From positions 30,778 to 94,777 of the forward strand of contig CAMMNN010000009.1 of NCBI GenBank assembly GCA_946498245.1: 64,000 bases of DNA, written 5' to 3'. A program made the translations under genes and the position numbers. The notes below the pieces were generated by a model, which searched no databases, was not told the origin of the DNA, and was given only the letters and a program-made list of their open reading frames with translations. This DNA comes from an uncultured Clostridium sp. (GTDB taxonomy: Bacteria > Bacillota > Clostridia > Lachnospirales > Lachnospiraceae). The stretch's first letter is position 1. Each line of letters starts with the position of its first letter. Of the stretch, positions 40,071-49,732 are shown piece by piece.

Positions 40071-41356
40071 AGAGTCTTTCCCATTAGCCGGAAGAGATCC
40101 TGGTAAAACTGGGGGTAGGAGATGTTTACGCACTCCGCTCCCAGTATTTTTGTGGTTCCTTCTGCACAGAGTCCCGCTATGGCAAAAGTCATGGCAATGC
40201 GGTGATCCAGGCGGCTGTCAATAACAGCCCCGTGGAGAGGCCGCCCGCCCCGGATGATCATTCCGTCCTCCGTTTCTGTTACATCGGCTCCCATGGCGGT
40301 AAGATTTTTTGTCATCACTTCAATACGGTTTGATTCTTTTACTTTCAATTCCGCCGCGTCGCGGATAATGGTTTCCCCTTTTGCAACACAGGCCATGGCT
40401 GCAATGACCGGCAGCTCGTCAATGAGGGTGGGGATCACTGCTCCTTCAATGACGGTACCGGAAAGAGGGCTGTGGCGAACCAGAAGATCGGCAGCCGCCT
40501 CCCCGCCTTCCGTCCACTGCCGCAGTACCGTAATGTCTCCGCCCATCTGCCTGCAAACGGTAAGGATCCCGTCACGGGTAGGGTTAATGCCTACATTTTT
40601 TAGGAGGATCTCAGAACCGGGTACCATAAGGGCGGCGGCAATAAAGAAGGCGGCTGAGGAAATGTCGCCGGGAACGGAAATCCGGCAGGCTGACAGTTCC
40701 TGGGCGGGTTCCAGAATGGCGGTGGTCCCCTCTGTCCGTACATGGGCCCCAAAAGCCTTTAACATTAATTCCGTATGGTTGCGGGAAAGATAGGGCTCCG
40801 TTACCTTGGTGATACCTTCTGCATAAAGCCCCCCTAAGAGAACTGCGGACTTTACCTGGGCGGAGGCTACGGGAGAAAAGTAGTGGATGCCGTGAAGAGG
40901 CTTTCCGTGGATCACCAGAGGGGCGCAGCCGTTTCCTTTGACGCTTTTTATGTCAGCCCCCATAAGAGTCAGGGGATCGATGATCCGTTTCATAGGGCGC
41001 TTCTGAATAGAGGCGTCCCCTGTAAGGGTTACGGAAAAGTCCTGGGCGGCTAAAATACCGGAAATCAGCCGGGTTGTAGTGCCGGAATTTCCGCAGTCTA
41101 AGGGTTCTGCGCCGGGAGCCGACAATCCCCGCATTCCGTTGCCGTGAACCAGGACGGCGTCTCCTTTATTTTCAATGGAAATTCCCATTCGCTGAAAACA
41201 GGAAATGGTAGAGAGGCAGTCGGCCCCCTGAAGATAATTGGTGATCTCTGTAGTTCCTTTGGCAATGGAACCCAGCATAACGCTTCGGTGGGAAATGGAT
41301 TTGTCTCCCGGTACGGTGACTTCTCCCTTTAAATGGGAAGTGGCTTGAAATTCCAT
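40067..41356 (-). CDS. aroA: 3-phosphoshikimate 1-carboxyvinyltransferase
   Basis: MEFQATSHLKGEVTVPGDKSISHRSVMLGSIAKG; LDCGNSGTTTRLISGIL. Confidence 0.95.
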   Translation of the reverse strand: MEFQATSHLKGEVTVPGDKSISHRSVMLGSIAKGTTEITNYLQGADCLSTISCFQRMGISIENKGDAVLVHGNGMRGLSAPGAEPLDCGNSGTTTRLISGILAAQDFSVTLTGDASIQKRPMKRIIDPLTLMGADIKSVKGNGCAPLVIHGKPLHGIHYFSPVASAQVKSAVLLGGLYAEGITKVTEPYLSRNHTELMLKAFGAHVRTEGTTAILEPAQELSACRISVPGDISSAAFFIAAALMVPGSEILLKNVGINPTRDGILTVCRQMGGDITVLRQWTEGGEAAADLLVRHSPLSGTVIEGAVIPTLIDELPVIAAMACVAKGETIIRDAAELKVKESNRIEVMTKNLTAMGADVTETEDGMIIRGGRPLHGAVIDSRLDHRIAMTFAIAGLCAEGTTKILGAECVNISYPQFYQDLFRLMGKTL

Positions 41357-41366
41357 AAATGTCCTC

Positions 41367-42491
41367 CTATTGACGGAATAATTCGTAATGATACTTGGTA
41401 AGCTGCGCCCACGCGGCTTCCAGAGAAGCTTCATCATAAAATGTGATCCGCAGGGCCCCTTCTCCCCGCTCCCGGTTGTTGTTTATTCCAATGTTTTTTA
41501 TGCTGATGCCCTTGGCGGCCAGGATTACGGAAAGGGTAGAAATGGCTCCGGCTTCGTCCACAATGTCTACGGAAAAAGAGTAGTCCGGCTCCAGAGCTCC
41601 CTTTGCTCTGTCTGTTATGGAATTGCGGTAGTCCCGGGACTTTTCCAACAGCCGGTAAACGGCGGATTCCTTTTTTCCGCGGATCTCTTCCAGAACCAGG
41701 GAGAGAGAGGCGATGTAGCGCTCTAAAAATTCCCCGATAGGGCCGGAATTTGCCATGCAGATCTGCTGCCACATTTCAGGGGAAGAGGAGGCGATGCGGG
41801 TAATGTCTTTAAAGCCCCCGGCGGCAATCTGCTTCATGGTTTCTCTGGAATCGTCGGAATCTTTTACAAGATTTACCAGACAGGAAGCGATAAGATGAGG
41901 CAGATGGCTGATTGCAGCTACAGCCCGGTCATGCTCCTCATAGTCCAGTACCATGGGGATAGCTCCCAGGATTTTGGCAATGGAAATCACCCTGTCAACT
42001 TGCTCTTGGGAAGACAGCCGGGATGGGGTGATGATATAATAAGCGTTTTCCAACAGGTGATCCGTGGAATTTTCATAGCCCGTTTTTTCCGAACCGGCCA
42101 TAGGGTGGCCGCCTACAAAGACATTTTCCATTCCCAGGCGGATGACCTCTTCATGGATATTGGTTTTGGTGCTGCCTACATCAGTTATGATAGCGCCTTC
42201 TTTTAAGTACGGTCCAATGGCCTTTAAATATCCGGCATTGTACTCCACAGGAGTGCAGAGAAAAATCATGTCGCATTGAGAAAGATTATGGTCAATGCCG
42301 TCTAAAATCACGTCTACAATGCCATCGGCCTTAGCCTCTTCCAGCTTGGAACGGGTGCGCATATAGGCCATAATGGAAATATCCGGTCTGGCCCGTTTTA
42401 ATCCTTTGGCAATGGAGCCTCCAATGAGTCCCAGGCCGATAAAGGCGACGTTTTTGGGAGACGCCGCAGAAACTTCCGTAGAAATTTCCAT
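41367..42491 (-). CDS. tyrA: Prephenate dehydrogenase with ACT domain
   Basis: VAFIGLGLIGGSIAKGLKRA; VGGHPMAGSEKTGYE; C-terminal ACT-like region. Confidence 0.93.
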   Translation of the reverse strand: MEISTEVSAASPKNVAFIGLGLIGGSIAKGLKRARPDISIMAYMRTRSKLEEAKADGIVDVILDGIDHNLSQCDMIFLCTPVEYNAGYLKAIGPYLKEGAIITDVGSTKTNIHEEVIRLGMENVFVGGHPMAGSEKTGYENSTDHLLENAYYIITPSRLSSQEQVDRVISIAKILGAIPMVLDYEEHDRAVAAISHLPHLIASCLVNLVKDSDDSRETMKQIAAGGFKDITRIASSSPEMWQQICMANSGPIGEFLERYIASLSLVLEEIRGKKESAVYRLLEKSRDYRNSITDRAKGALEPDYSFSVDIVDEAGAISTLSVILAAKGISIKNIGINNNRERGEGALRITFYDEASLEAAWAQLTKYHYELFRQ

Positions 42492-42771
42492 AAGAAACCT
42501 CCTTTCCGGGATTACAGGATATGAAATCAAATCCTTTCTGCAGTCAATAAACGTATCTGTCGGTGTCCATTGTAAGGCATGAAAGAGAAAATGTCAACGC
42601 TTTATCGCTTTAAACTTTAACGCTTTCAAGTGAAAGCCAAGGGGCAAAAAAGGGGGAATTTGGGAAAATTATAAAGTTTTTGTATAAATTGCATATTTTA
42701 CTTGTGAATTTCAGAATTTTTTGGTAAAATACTTGCATGGACTAATTATTGAGGTACAGGAGGGATTTTCT

Positions 42772-44868
42772 ATGAACGTTTATGGAACCAGTCAGATACG
42801 CAATGTTGTGCTGTTAGGGCACGGCGGGGCCGGAAAGACTACTGTTGCAGAAGCTTTGGCATTAATCACCGGGGTTACCAAGAGGATGGGAAAGATTGCT
42901 GACGGGAATACCATCAGCGATTATGACAAAGAGGAGATCAAAAGACAGTTTTCGATTTCCACTTCTTTAATCCCGTTGGAATATAATGGAGAAAGTGGGC
43001 CTATTAAAATCAATCTGCTGGATACTCCCGGATATTTTGACTTTGTGGGAGAGGTAGAAGAGGCCATCAGCGTGGCGGACGCCGCTATTATCGTAGTAAA
43101 CTGCAAGGCCGGTATTGAAGTGGGAACGGAAAAGGCCTGGGAAATCTGCGAAAAGTACAGGCTGCCCAGACTGTTCTTTGTTACCAACATGGACGACGAC
43201 CACGCCAGCTACCGCGAACTGGTATTAAAGCTGGAAACCCGTTTCGGACGTAAGATCGCGCCCTTCCAGCTTCCTATCCGTGAAAACGAAAAATTCGTGG
43301 GCTTTGTCAATGTAGTAAAGATGGCCGGACGCCGGTTCACTACATTAAGCAACTACGAGGAATGCCCCATTCCGGACTACGTTGAGAAGAATCTGGGAAT
43401 TGCCAGAGAAGCTTTAATGGAAGCCGTTGCAGAAACCAGTGAAGAATATATGGAGCGCTATTTCTCCGGTGAAGAGTTTACTCAGGAGGAGATTTCCACA
43501 GCCCTGAGAAGCCATGTAATCGAAGGAAATATCGTTCCGGTTATGCTGGGCTCCGGAATCAACTGCCAGGGATTTTCCGTACTGCTTCAGGCCATTGACA
43601 AATACTTCCCGTCACCGGACAAATACGAGTGCATCGGCGTAGACGTTTCCACAGGAGAACGGTTTACAGCGAAATATAACGACGACGTTTCTCTGTCCGC
43701 AAGAGTCTTTAAGACCATTGTGGATCCCTTTATCGGCAAATACTCTCTGATGAAGATCTGTACCGGAACCTTAAAGCCGGACAGCACGATCTACAACGTA
43801 AATAAAGAGTCTGAGGAAAAGGTTGGAAAGATTTACGTTCTCAGAGGCAAGGAACAGATCGAAGTGCCGGAGTTAAAGGCCGGAGACATTGGCGCTGTGT
43901 CCAAGCTGAACGTAACCCAGACCGGGGATACCATTGCGTTAAGAAGCGCTCCTATTGTATACCATAAGCCGGAAATCTCCACTCCTTATACCTATATGGC
44001 ATACAGAGCCGCCAATAAGGGTGAGGACGATAAGGTTTCCTCCGCTCTGGCAAAGATGATGGAAGAGGATCTGACTCTCAGAGTGGTAAATGATGCAGAA
44101 AACCGCCAGTCCCTTCTCTATGGAATCGGCGATCAGCAGTTGGAAGTAGCAGCCAGCAAGCTGTTAAACCGCTATAAAGTAGAAATCGTTCTGGATAAAC
44201 CCAAATTCGCTTTCCGGGAAACTCTGAGAAAGAAAGTAAAGGTTCAGGGACGCCATAAAAAGCAGTCCGGCGGCCATGGCCAGTACGGCGACGTCTGGAT
44301 GGAATTTGAACCCTCCGGCGATCTGGAAACACCCTATGTATTTGAGGAAAAGATTTTCGGCGGATCCGTTCCTAAGAACTACTTCCCGGCAGTGGAAAAA
44401 GGTCTTCAGGAATGCGTTCAGAAGGGCCCCCTGGCCGGATACCCTGTAGTGGGTCTGAAGGCCACCCTGGTAGACGGATCCTACCACCCTGTAGATTCCT
44501 CTGAAATGGCCTTTAAGATGGCTACGATTTTGGCCTTTAAGAAGGGCTTTATGGACGCCGGCCCCGTTTTGCTGGAACCCATCGCTTCCTTAAAGGTAAC
44601 GGTTCCGGATAAATTTACCGGCGACGTTATGGGCGATTTAAACCGCCGCCGCGGCCGCGTTCTGGGTATGAATCCGGATCACCACGGAAAACAGATTATT
44701 GAGGCCGACATTCCTATGTCCGAGCTGTATGGCTACAACACGGATCTGCGCTCCATGACCGGAGGAATCGGTGTGTACGAATATGAATTTAGCCGTTATG
44801 AGCAGGCTCCTGGCGACATTCAGAAGAAGGAAGTGGAGGCCAGAGCAGCCCAGAAGGAAGACGCCTGA
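42772..44868 (+). CDS. Elongation factor G-like protein
   Basis: RNVVLLGHGGAGKTTVAEAL, DTPGYFDF, domain IV YGDVWMEFEP; divergent G-domain relative to canonical FusA. Confidence 0.9.
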   Translation: MNVYGTSQIRNVVLLGHGGAGKTTVAEALALITGVTKRMGKIADGNTISDYDKEEIKRQFSISTSLIPLEYNGESGPIKINLLDTPGYFDFVGEVEEAISVADAAIIVVNCKAGIEVGTEKAWEICEKYRLPRLFFVTNMDDDHASYRELVLKLETRFGRKIAPFQLPIRENEKFVGFVNVVKMAGRRFTTLSNYEECPIPDYVEKNLGIAREALMEAVAETSEEYMERYFSGEEFTQEEISTALRSHVIEGNIVPVMLGSGINCQGFSVLLQAIDKYFPSPDKYECIGVDVSTGERFTAKYNDDVSLSARVFKTIVDPFIGKYSLMKICTGTLKPDSTIYNVNKESEEKVGKIYVLRGKEQIEVPELKAGDIGAVSKLNVTQTGDTIALRSAPIVYHKPEISTPYTYMAYRAANKGEDDKVSSALAKMMEEDLTLRVVNDAENRQSLLYGIGDQQLEVAASKLLNRYKVEIVLDKPKFAFRETLRKKVKVQGRHKKQSGGHGQYGDVWMEFEPSGDLETPYVFEEKIFGGSVPKNYFPAVEKGLQECVQKGPLAGYPVVGLKATLVDGSYHPVDSSEMAFKMATILAFKKGFMDAGPVLLEPIASLKVTVPDKFTGDVMGDLNRRRGRVLGMNPDHHGKQIIEADIPMSELYGYNTDLRSMTGGIGVYEYEFSRYEQAPGDIQKKEVEARAAQKEDA

Positions 44869-44972
44869 TTTCTGGAAGGTCTTCCCAGGAGAATACAGTG
44901 GATTTCAGAAAAGGATTGTGCTATAATACAGACGTTTCTTGAAAACCCTTAGAATGCAAGGAGGTAATTGTC

Positions 44973-45134
44973 ATGAAAAAATATATTTGCGAGCCCTGCG
45001 GTTACGAGTATGATCCGGCAGTAGGCGATCCGGATAACGGAATTGAGCCGGGAACTGCTTTTGAGGATCTGCCGGAAGATTGGGTATGCCCCATCTGCGG
45101 CATGGGAAAGGACGTATTTGTTCCGGAGGATTAA
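44973..45134 (+). CDS. Rubredoxin (absent from the ORF track)
   Basis: [53 protein letters not shown]; two CxxCG knuckles; GGAGG upstream. Confidence 0.95.
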   Translation: MKKYICEPCGYEYDPAVGDPDNGIEPGTAFEDLPEDWVCPICGMGKDVFVPED

Positions 45135-45272
45135 GAGCTAAAAAGGATTAAATTAGGGGAGCGGAGTAACGGTATGGATTTGCCGGAGTCTTCTGCTCCC
45201 TTTTTCTGTGGAAGAATCCGGAGCGGTATGCTATACTAGAAGAACAGCACAGGCAGGCAAGGAGGATAAGAA

Positions 45273-46211
45273 ATGAACGAAAAAAGTTGGAATAAGATAT
45301 TTTCCCGGGTGGGATGGGGAATGACGGCTTTTTTTGCAGTGTCATATTTTGTAATGATAGTAATCAGCGCGGCTTTGACAGTCGCGGGGATTTATTCTAT
45401 CAGCGCTGGCGGCCAATTGATTATGAACGGGATTTCTATGTATGTCATCGGCTTTCCCGTGGCATACCTGATTTTTAAAAGTACGCCTTATCCCTCCCCT
45501 GAAAGAAGGACGGAAAAGTGGACGGGCTGGACCTGGTGCGGAGTCTTTTTGATTTGCCAGGGCATTATGTACGGGGGAAATCTTCTGGGCCTTTTATTTA
45601 TGGCGGTTTTCGGCTCAGAGTCCAGCGTCAATGTTGTTCAGGAAATTGTGCTGGAATCCAATTTCCTGCTGAATTTCCTTTTAGTAGTAGTTGCCGGCCC
45701 CATAGTGGAGGAACTGCTTACCAGAAAGCTTATTATTGACCGGATCCTTTTGTATGGGGAAAAGACGGCGATTTTTGTCTCCGCCCTTTTGTTCGGACTC
45801 CTTCATGGCAATTTCTACCAGTTTTTCTATGCCTTTGGAATCGGGCTGATTCTGGGCTACGCATACGTCAGGACAGGAAAAATAACCGGCGTTATCGGGC
45901 TCCATATGGCTGTGAATTTTGCCGGAAGCGAGGTCGCCCTTCTCCTTATAGAATGGGCGGCCCAGCCTGGAATATCGGGAATTATCGGCGCGGGAATGAC
46001 GGTTCTTTACGGCTGCGTAGAATTTGGGGCGGCCATTGGAGGCATTGTTCTTTTGTGCTGTTTTTGGAAAAAGAGACGGTTTTACCAAACGCCCTATGAG
46101 TGGTCCGCGCCGCCCCTGAGTATTGGAAGGCGAATCCGGACTGTGGCGGGAAATCCCGGCATTTTAATCTTTACTGCTTTGTGCCTGCTGGAATTTGCAT
46201 TGAACTTTTAA
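45273..46211 (+). CDS. CPBP family intramembrane metalloprotease
   Basis: VAGPIVEELLTRKLI, FGLLHGNFYQF, GVIGLHMAVNF (Abi/CAAX motifs). Confidence 0.88.
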   Translation: MNEKSWNKIFSRVGWGMTAFFAVSYFVMIVISAALTVAGIYSISAGGQLIMNGISMYVIGFPVAYLIFKSTPYPSPERRTEKWTGWTWCGVFLICQGIMYGGNLLGLLFMAVFGSESSVNVVQEIVLESNFLLNFLLVVVAGPIVEELLTRKLIIDRILLYGEKTAIFVSALLFGLLHGNFYQFFYAFGIGLILGYAYVRTGKITGVIGLHMAVNFAGSEVALLLIEWAAQPGISGIIGAGMTVLYGCVEFGAAIGGIVLLCCFWKKRRFYQTPYEWSAPPLSIGRRIRTVAGNPGILIFTALCLLEFALNF

Positions 46212-46228
46212 AGACAGGGGGGAGCGCT

Positions 46229-47572
46229 TTGGAACAAATGTCTTTATTTGACTACCAGGAGATAGAGAGCCCTCTGGCCAGCCGGCTGAGGCCATCTTCC
46301 CTGGATGAATTTGTGGGGCAGAAGCATCTGGTAGGAGAGGGGAAGGTTTTAAGAAGGCTCATTGATGAGGACAGGATTCCTTCCATGATATTCTGGGGCC
46401 CGCCGGGGGTAGGGAAAACGACCCTGGCCAGTATTATTGCAGCGAAAACCCGGGCGTCCTTTGTCAATTTCAGCGCTGTGACCAGCGGAATTAAAGAGAT
46501 CCGGGAAGTCATGACAGAGGCGGAGAACAGCCGGAAAATGGGAATGAAGACCCTGGTTTTTGTAGACGAGATCCACCGCTTTAATAAGGCCCAGCAGGAT
46601 GCCTTCCTTCCCTTCGTGGAGAAAGGGAGCATTATCCTTATTGGAGCCACTACGGAAAATCCGTCTTTTGAGATCAACTCGGCTCTCTTGTCCCGGTGCA
46701 AGGTCTTTGTCCTGCAGGCCCTTACCAGCGACGATATGATGGAGATGCTAAAGAGAGCCCTGAGGAGTCCCAAAGGGTTTGGCTATCTGAACATTGACAT
46801 TCCGGAAGAACTGCTCTGGACCATAGCCGAATTTGCCGGAGGAGATGCCCGGACGGCTCTCAATACTTTGGAAATGGCGGTTACCAATGGGGAAATAACC
46901 ATGGACAAAACCATTGTAACCAAAGAAATCCTGGAACAGTGCATCAGCAGAAAATCTCTTTTGTATGATAAAAAGGGAGAAGAGCATTATAATCTTATCT
47001 CAGCTCTTCACAAATCCATGAGAAACAGCGATCCCGACGCCGCCGTTTACTGGCTGGCCAGAATGCTGGAGGCCGGAGAGGATCCCCTCTATGTGGCCCG
47101 CCGACTGATCCGTTTTGCCAGTGAGGACGTGGGAATGGCGGATCCCCAGGCCATGAATCAGGCGGTGGCGGCTTATCAGGCGTGCCATTTCCTGGGGATG
47201 CCGGAATGCAATCTCAATCTGGCCCAGGCGGTGATTTACCTGTCCCTGGCCCCCAGATCCAATTCGGTTTACGTGGCCTATGAAGAGGCAAAGGAGGATG
47301 CCCTGACGACTTTGGCGGAGCCGGTGCCCTTGGTAATCCGCAACGCTCCCACAGATTTGATGAAGGACCTCCATTATGGGAAAGGGTATGTATACGCCCA
47401 TGATACAAAAGAGAGGATTGCTCATATGCAGTGCCTGCCGGATTCTTTGGCGGGAAGAACCTATTACCGCCCTACCAGGGAAGGCCAGGAAAAAAGGGCA
47501 GCGGACAGACTGAGGGAAGTTCACGAGTTTCAGTTGGGAATCAGGGAAGAAATAGAACAAAACGGAATATAA
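46229..47572 (+). CDS. rarA: Replication-associated recombination protein A (RarA/MgsA AAA+ ATPase)
   Basis: MSLFDYQEIESPLASRLRPSSLDEFVGQKHLVGEGKVLRRLI; GPPGVGKTTLASIIA. Confidence 0.93.
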   Translation: MEQMSLFDYQEIESPLASRLRPSSLDEFVGQKHLVGEGKVLRRLIDEDRIPSMIFWGPPGVGKTTLASIIAAKTRASFVNFSAVTSGIKEIREVMTEAENSRKMGMKTLVFVDEIHRFNKAQQDAFLPFVEKGSIILIGATTENPSFEINSALLSRCKVFVLQALTSDDMMEMLKRALRSPKGFGYLNIDIPEELLWTIAEFAGGDARTALNTLEMAVTNGEITMDKTIVTKEILEQCISRKSLLYDKKGEEHYNLISALHKSMRNSDPDAAVYWLARMLEAGEDPLYVARRLIRFASEDVGMADPQAMNQAVAAYQACHFLGMPECNLNLAQAVIYLSLAPRSNSVYVAYEEAKEDALTTLAEPVPLVIRNAPTDLMKDLHYGKGYVYAHDTKERIAHMQCLPDSLAGRTYYRPTREGQEKRAADRLREVHEFQLGIREEIEQNGI

Positions 47573-47606
47573 GAAAGGGCCGCAGCGGGGCGGCAGGAGG
47601 CAGACT

Positions 47607-48119
47607 ATGAAGAAATTATTGGTAGTAGTGGATATGCAGAGAGACTTTATTGACGGAAGCCTGGGGACAGAGGAAGCCCGAATGATCGTGCCTAAGGTAA
47701 AAGAAAAAATAGACCTTTGCCAGTCCCAGGGCTGGGACGTGGCCTTTACCCTGGATACCCATGGGGAAGACTATTTAAACACCCAGGAGGGAAAGCGCCT
47801 TCCCATAGCCCACTGCGTTGCGGAAACAGACGGCTGGGAGCTGTGCGACGAACTGGGAGACGTAAAAGGCCGGTATTTTGAAAAGCATACCTTCGGAAGT
47901 ACGGAACTGGGGGCCTATGCCGCCCGGAAAGGCTATGAGGAAATCGAGCTGGTAGGCCTTTGCACGGATATTTGCGTAATTTCTAATGCCATGCTCCTAA
48001 AGGCCTATGTGCCGGAGGCCCTGATCCGCGTAGATTCTTCCTGCTGTGCCGGTGTGACTCCGGAGAGCCATGAGCGGGCGCTGGAGGCCATGAAAGCCTG
48101 CCAGATTGACATTGGGTAA
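47607..48119 (+). CDS. Cysteine hydrolase / isochorismatase-nicotinamidase family protein
   Basis: LLVVVDMQRDFIDGSLGTEEA; EIELVGLCTDICVISNAMLLKA. Confidence 0.9.
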   Translation: MKKLLVVVDMQRDFIDGSLGTEEARMIVPKVKEKIDLCQSQGWDVAFTLDTHGEDYLNTQEGKRLPIAHCVAETDGWELCDELGDVKGRYFEKHTFGSTELGAYAARKGYEEIELVGLCTDICVISNAMLLKAYVPEALIRVDSSCCAGVTPESHERALEAMKACQIDIG

Positions 48120-48136
48120 AACTGGAGGAAAATCTT

Positions 48137-49732
48137 ATGTATACCATAGTGGTTGTAGATGATGAAGAAGAGCTGAGAAAGGCCATTGTGCGGAGAGTGG
48201 ACTGGGAATCCATTGGCTTTCAGGTAGTGGGAGAAGCGGAAAACGGGATAGAGGCTTTGGAAGTGGTAGAAAAGACAGAGCCGGATCTGCTCCTTACGGA
48301 CATTCGGATGCCATTTATATCCGGTCTGGAACTTGCAAGACAGGTGCGGGAGATCCGGCCTTCCACCCAGATTGCTTTTTTAAGCGGATATGATGATTTC
48401 TCTTACGCACAGACAGCTATCCGCTACAATATTATCAGCTATCTTTTAAAACCTATTTCTATGGAAGAGCTTACGGAAAATCTCCGCCAGATTAAAGAAA
48501 AGCTGGATCAGATGTTTTCGGAATTTGCAAAACGGCAGAAAAGCCAGGAAAACAAATTGGAATTTCTGCTGCCTCTCCTTTTGGACACCACCCGGACCGA
48601 CGGCTCTTTCGGGAGAGAAGAGCGCCTGAAAGCCCAGGCGGCGGACTGCGGCCTGCTGGAAAAGGGAAATCAGGATACCCGGTATATGGTTATGTCCTTT
48701 TCCCTGTGGGACGAGGGAGGGAAAAACCGTACAGAATACAATCACCTCCATGCCGTAGACGGGATTGTAAAGAAGTATATGAAGTCGGCCGCATTCTTTC
48801 TGGAGGATAAACTGACGGCGGTTCTGGTGGCGCAGCCCAAGGATTTTGACAAGTATCTGCATATTATCGCCGACGAGGTTATCCAGAGCATTGAACGGAT
48901 CCTGGGACTTCGCTGCTGCATCGGCGCCGCCAGAATGATCGGGCATCTTTCCGGCCTCTCGGAAGCCTACCGGGATTCCGTGACGGCCCTGCACTATGCG
49001 GAGCAAGGCGGCATTTCCGGTATTCGCTACATATCTGATGAGGAGCCTTTTTCCGGCAGCGACATGGATGATGTAATGCGGACAGAGGCGGATATTGAAA
49101 ATCATATCCGGACCGGGAGTCCGGAGGAACTTTCCCGGCACATAAGAGGACTGTTTGGACAGCTCCGGGAGGGGGAAGCGACTCGGGAAAAGATTAATTT
49201 CCTTCTGGTGGAACTGTTTTCCGGAATCTGCCGTGTCGTATATTCGGTTTCTGCGGAACCGGCCAGCACGCTTTTAAAAATGGATCCCTATATGCAGCAG
49301 ATGATGTTTTTAGACGGCAGCCTTCAGGAAGCCCAGGAGCACTTTGAAAAGTTTTGTCTCAGCACACGGGAACTCATTGAAAAACAGAAAACAAAGAGCA
49401 GCGTGGACATCTGCCAAAAAGCTTTAAGCTACATTGAGGAACATTACGGAGAAGCAGATCTTTCTCTGGTAACAGTAAGCGGCAAAATGGGTGTCAGCCC
49501 CAATTATCTCAGCTCTTTGATTAAGAAAAAAACAGGAAAGAGCTTTGTAGATTACCTTACGGCAAGGCGTATGGAGGAGGCAAAGAGCCTTCTGCTTTCT
49601 ACGGGAATGAAGATCCGCCAGGTTTCGGAAGCCTGCGGCTACAGCGATCAGCATTATTTCAGCTATTGTTTTAAAAAATACCAGGGTCTTTCCCCAAATA
49701 TGCTCAGGCAGCAGGCGGAGGCGGCCAGATGA
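48137..49732 (+). CDS. Two-component response regulator, REC + AraC-type HTH
   Basis: YTIVVVDDEEELRKAI...LLLTDIRMP; C-terminal AraC helices (MGVSPNYLSSLIKKKTGKSF...). Confidence 0.93.
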   Translation: MYTIVVVDDEEELRKAIVRRVDWESIGFQVVGEAENGIEALEVVEKTEPDLLLTDIRMPFISGLELARQVREIRPSTQIAFLSGYDDFSYAQTAIRYNIISYLLKPISMEELTENLRQIKEKLDQMFSEFAKRQKSQENKLEFLLPLLLDTTRTDGSFGREERLKAQAADCGLLEKGNQDTRYMVMSFSLWDEGGKNRTEYNHLHAVDGIVKKYMKSAAFFLEDKLTAVLVAQPKDFDKYLHIIADEVIQSIERILGLRCCIGAARMIGHLSGLSEAYRDSVTALHYAEQGGISGIRYISDEEPFSGSDMDDVMRTEADIENHIRTGSPEELSRHIRGLFGQLREGEATREKINFLLVELFSGICRVVYSVSAEPASTLLKMDPYMQQMMFLDGSLQEAQEHFEKFCLSTRELIEKQKTKSSVDICQKALSYIEEHYGEADLSLVTVSGKMGVSPNYLSSLIKKKTGKSFVDYLTARRMEEAKSLLLSTGMKIRQVSEACGYSDQHYFSYCFKKYQGLSPNMLRQQAEAAR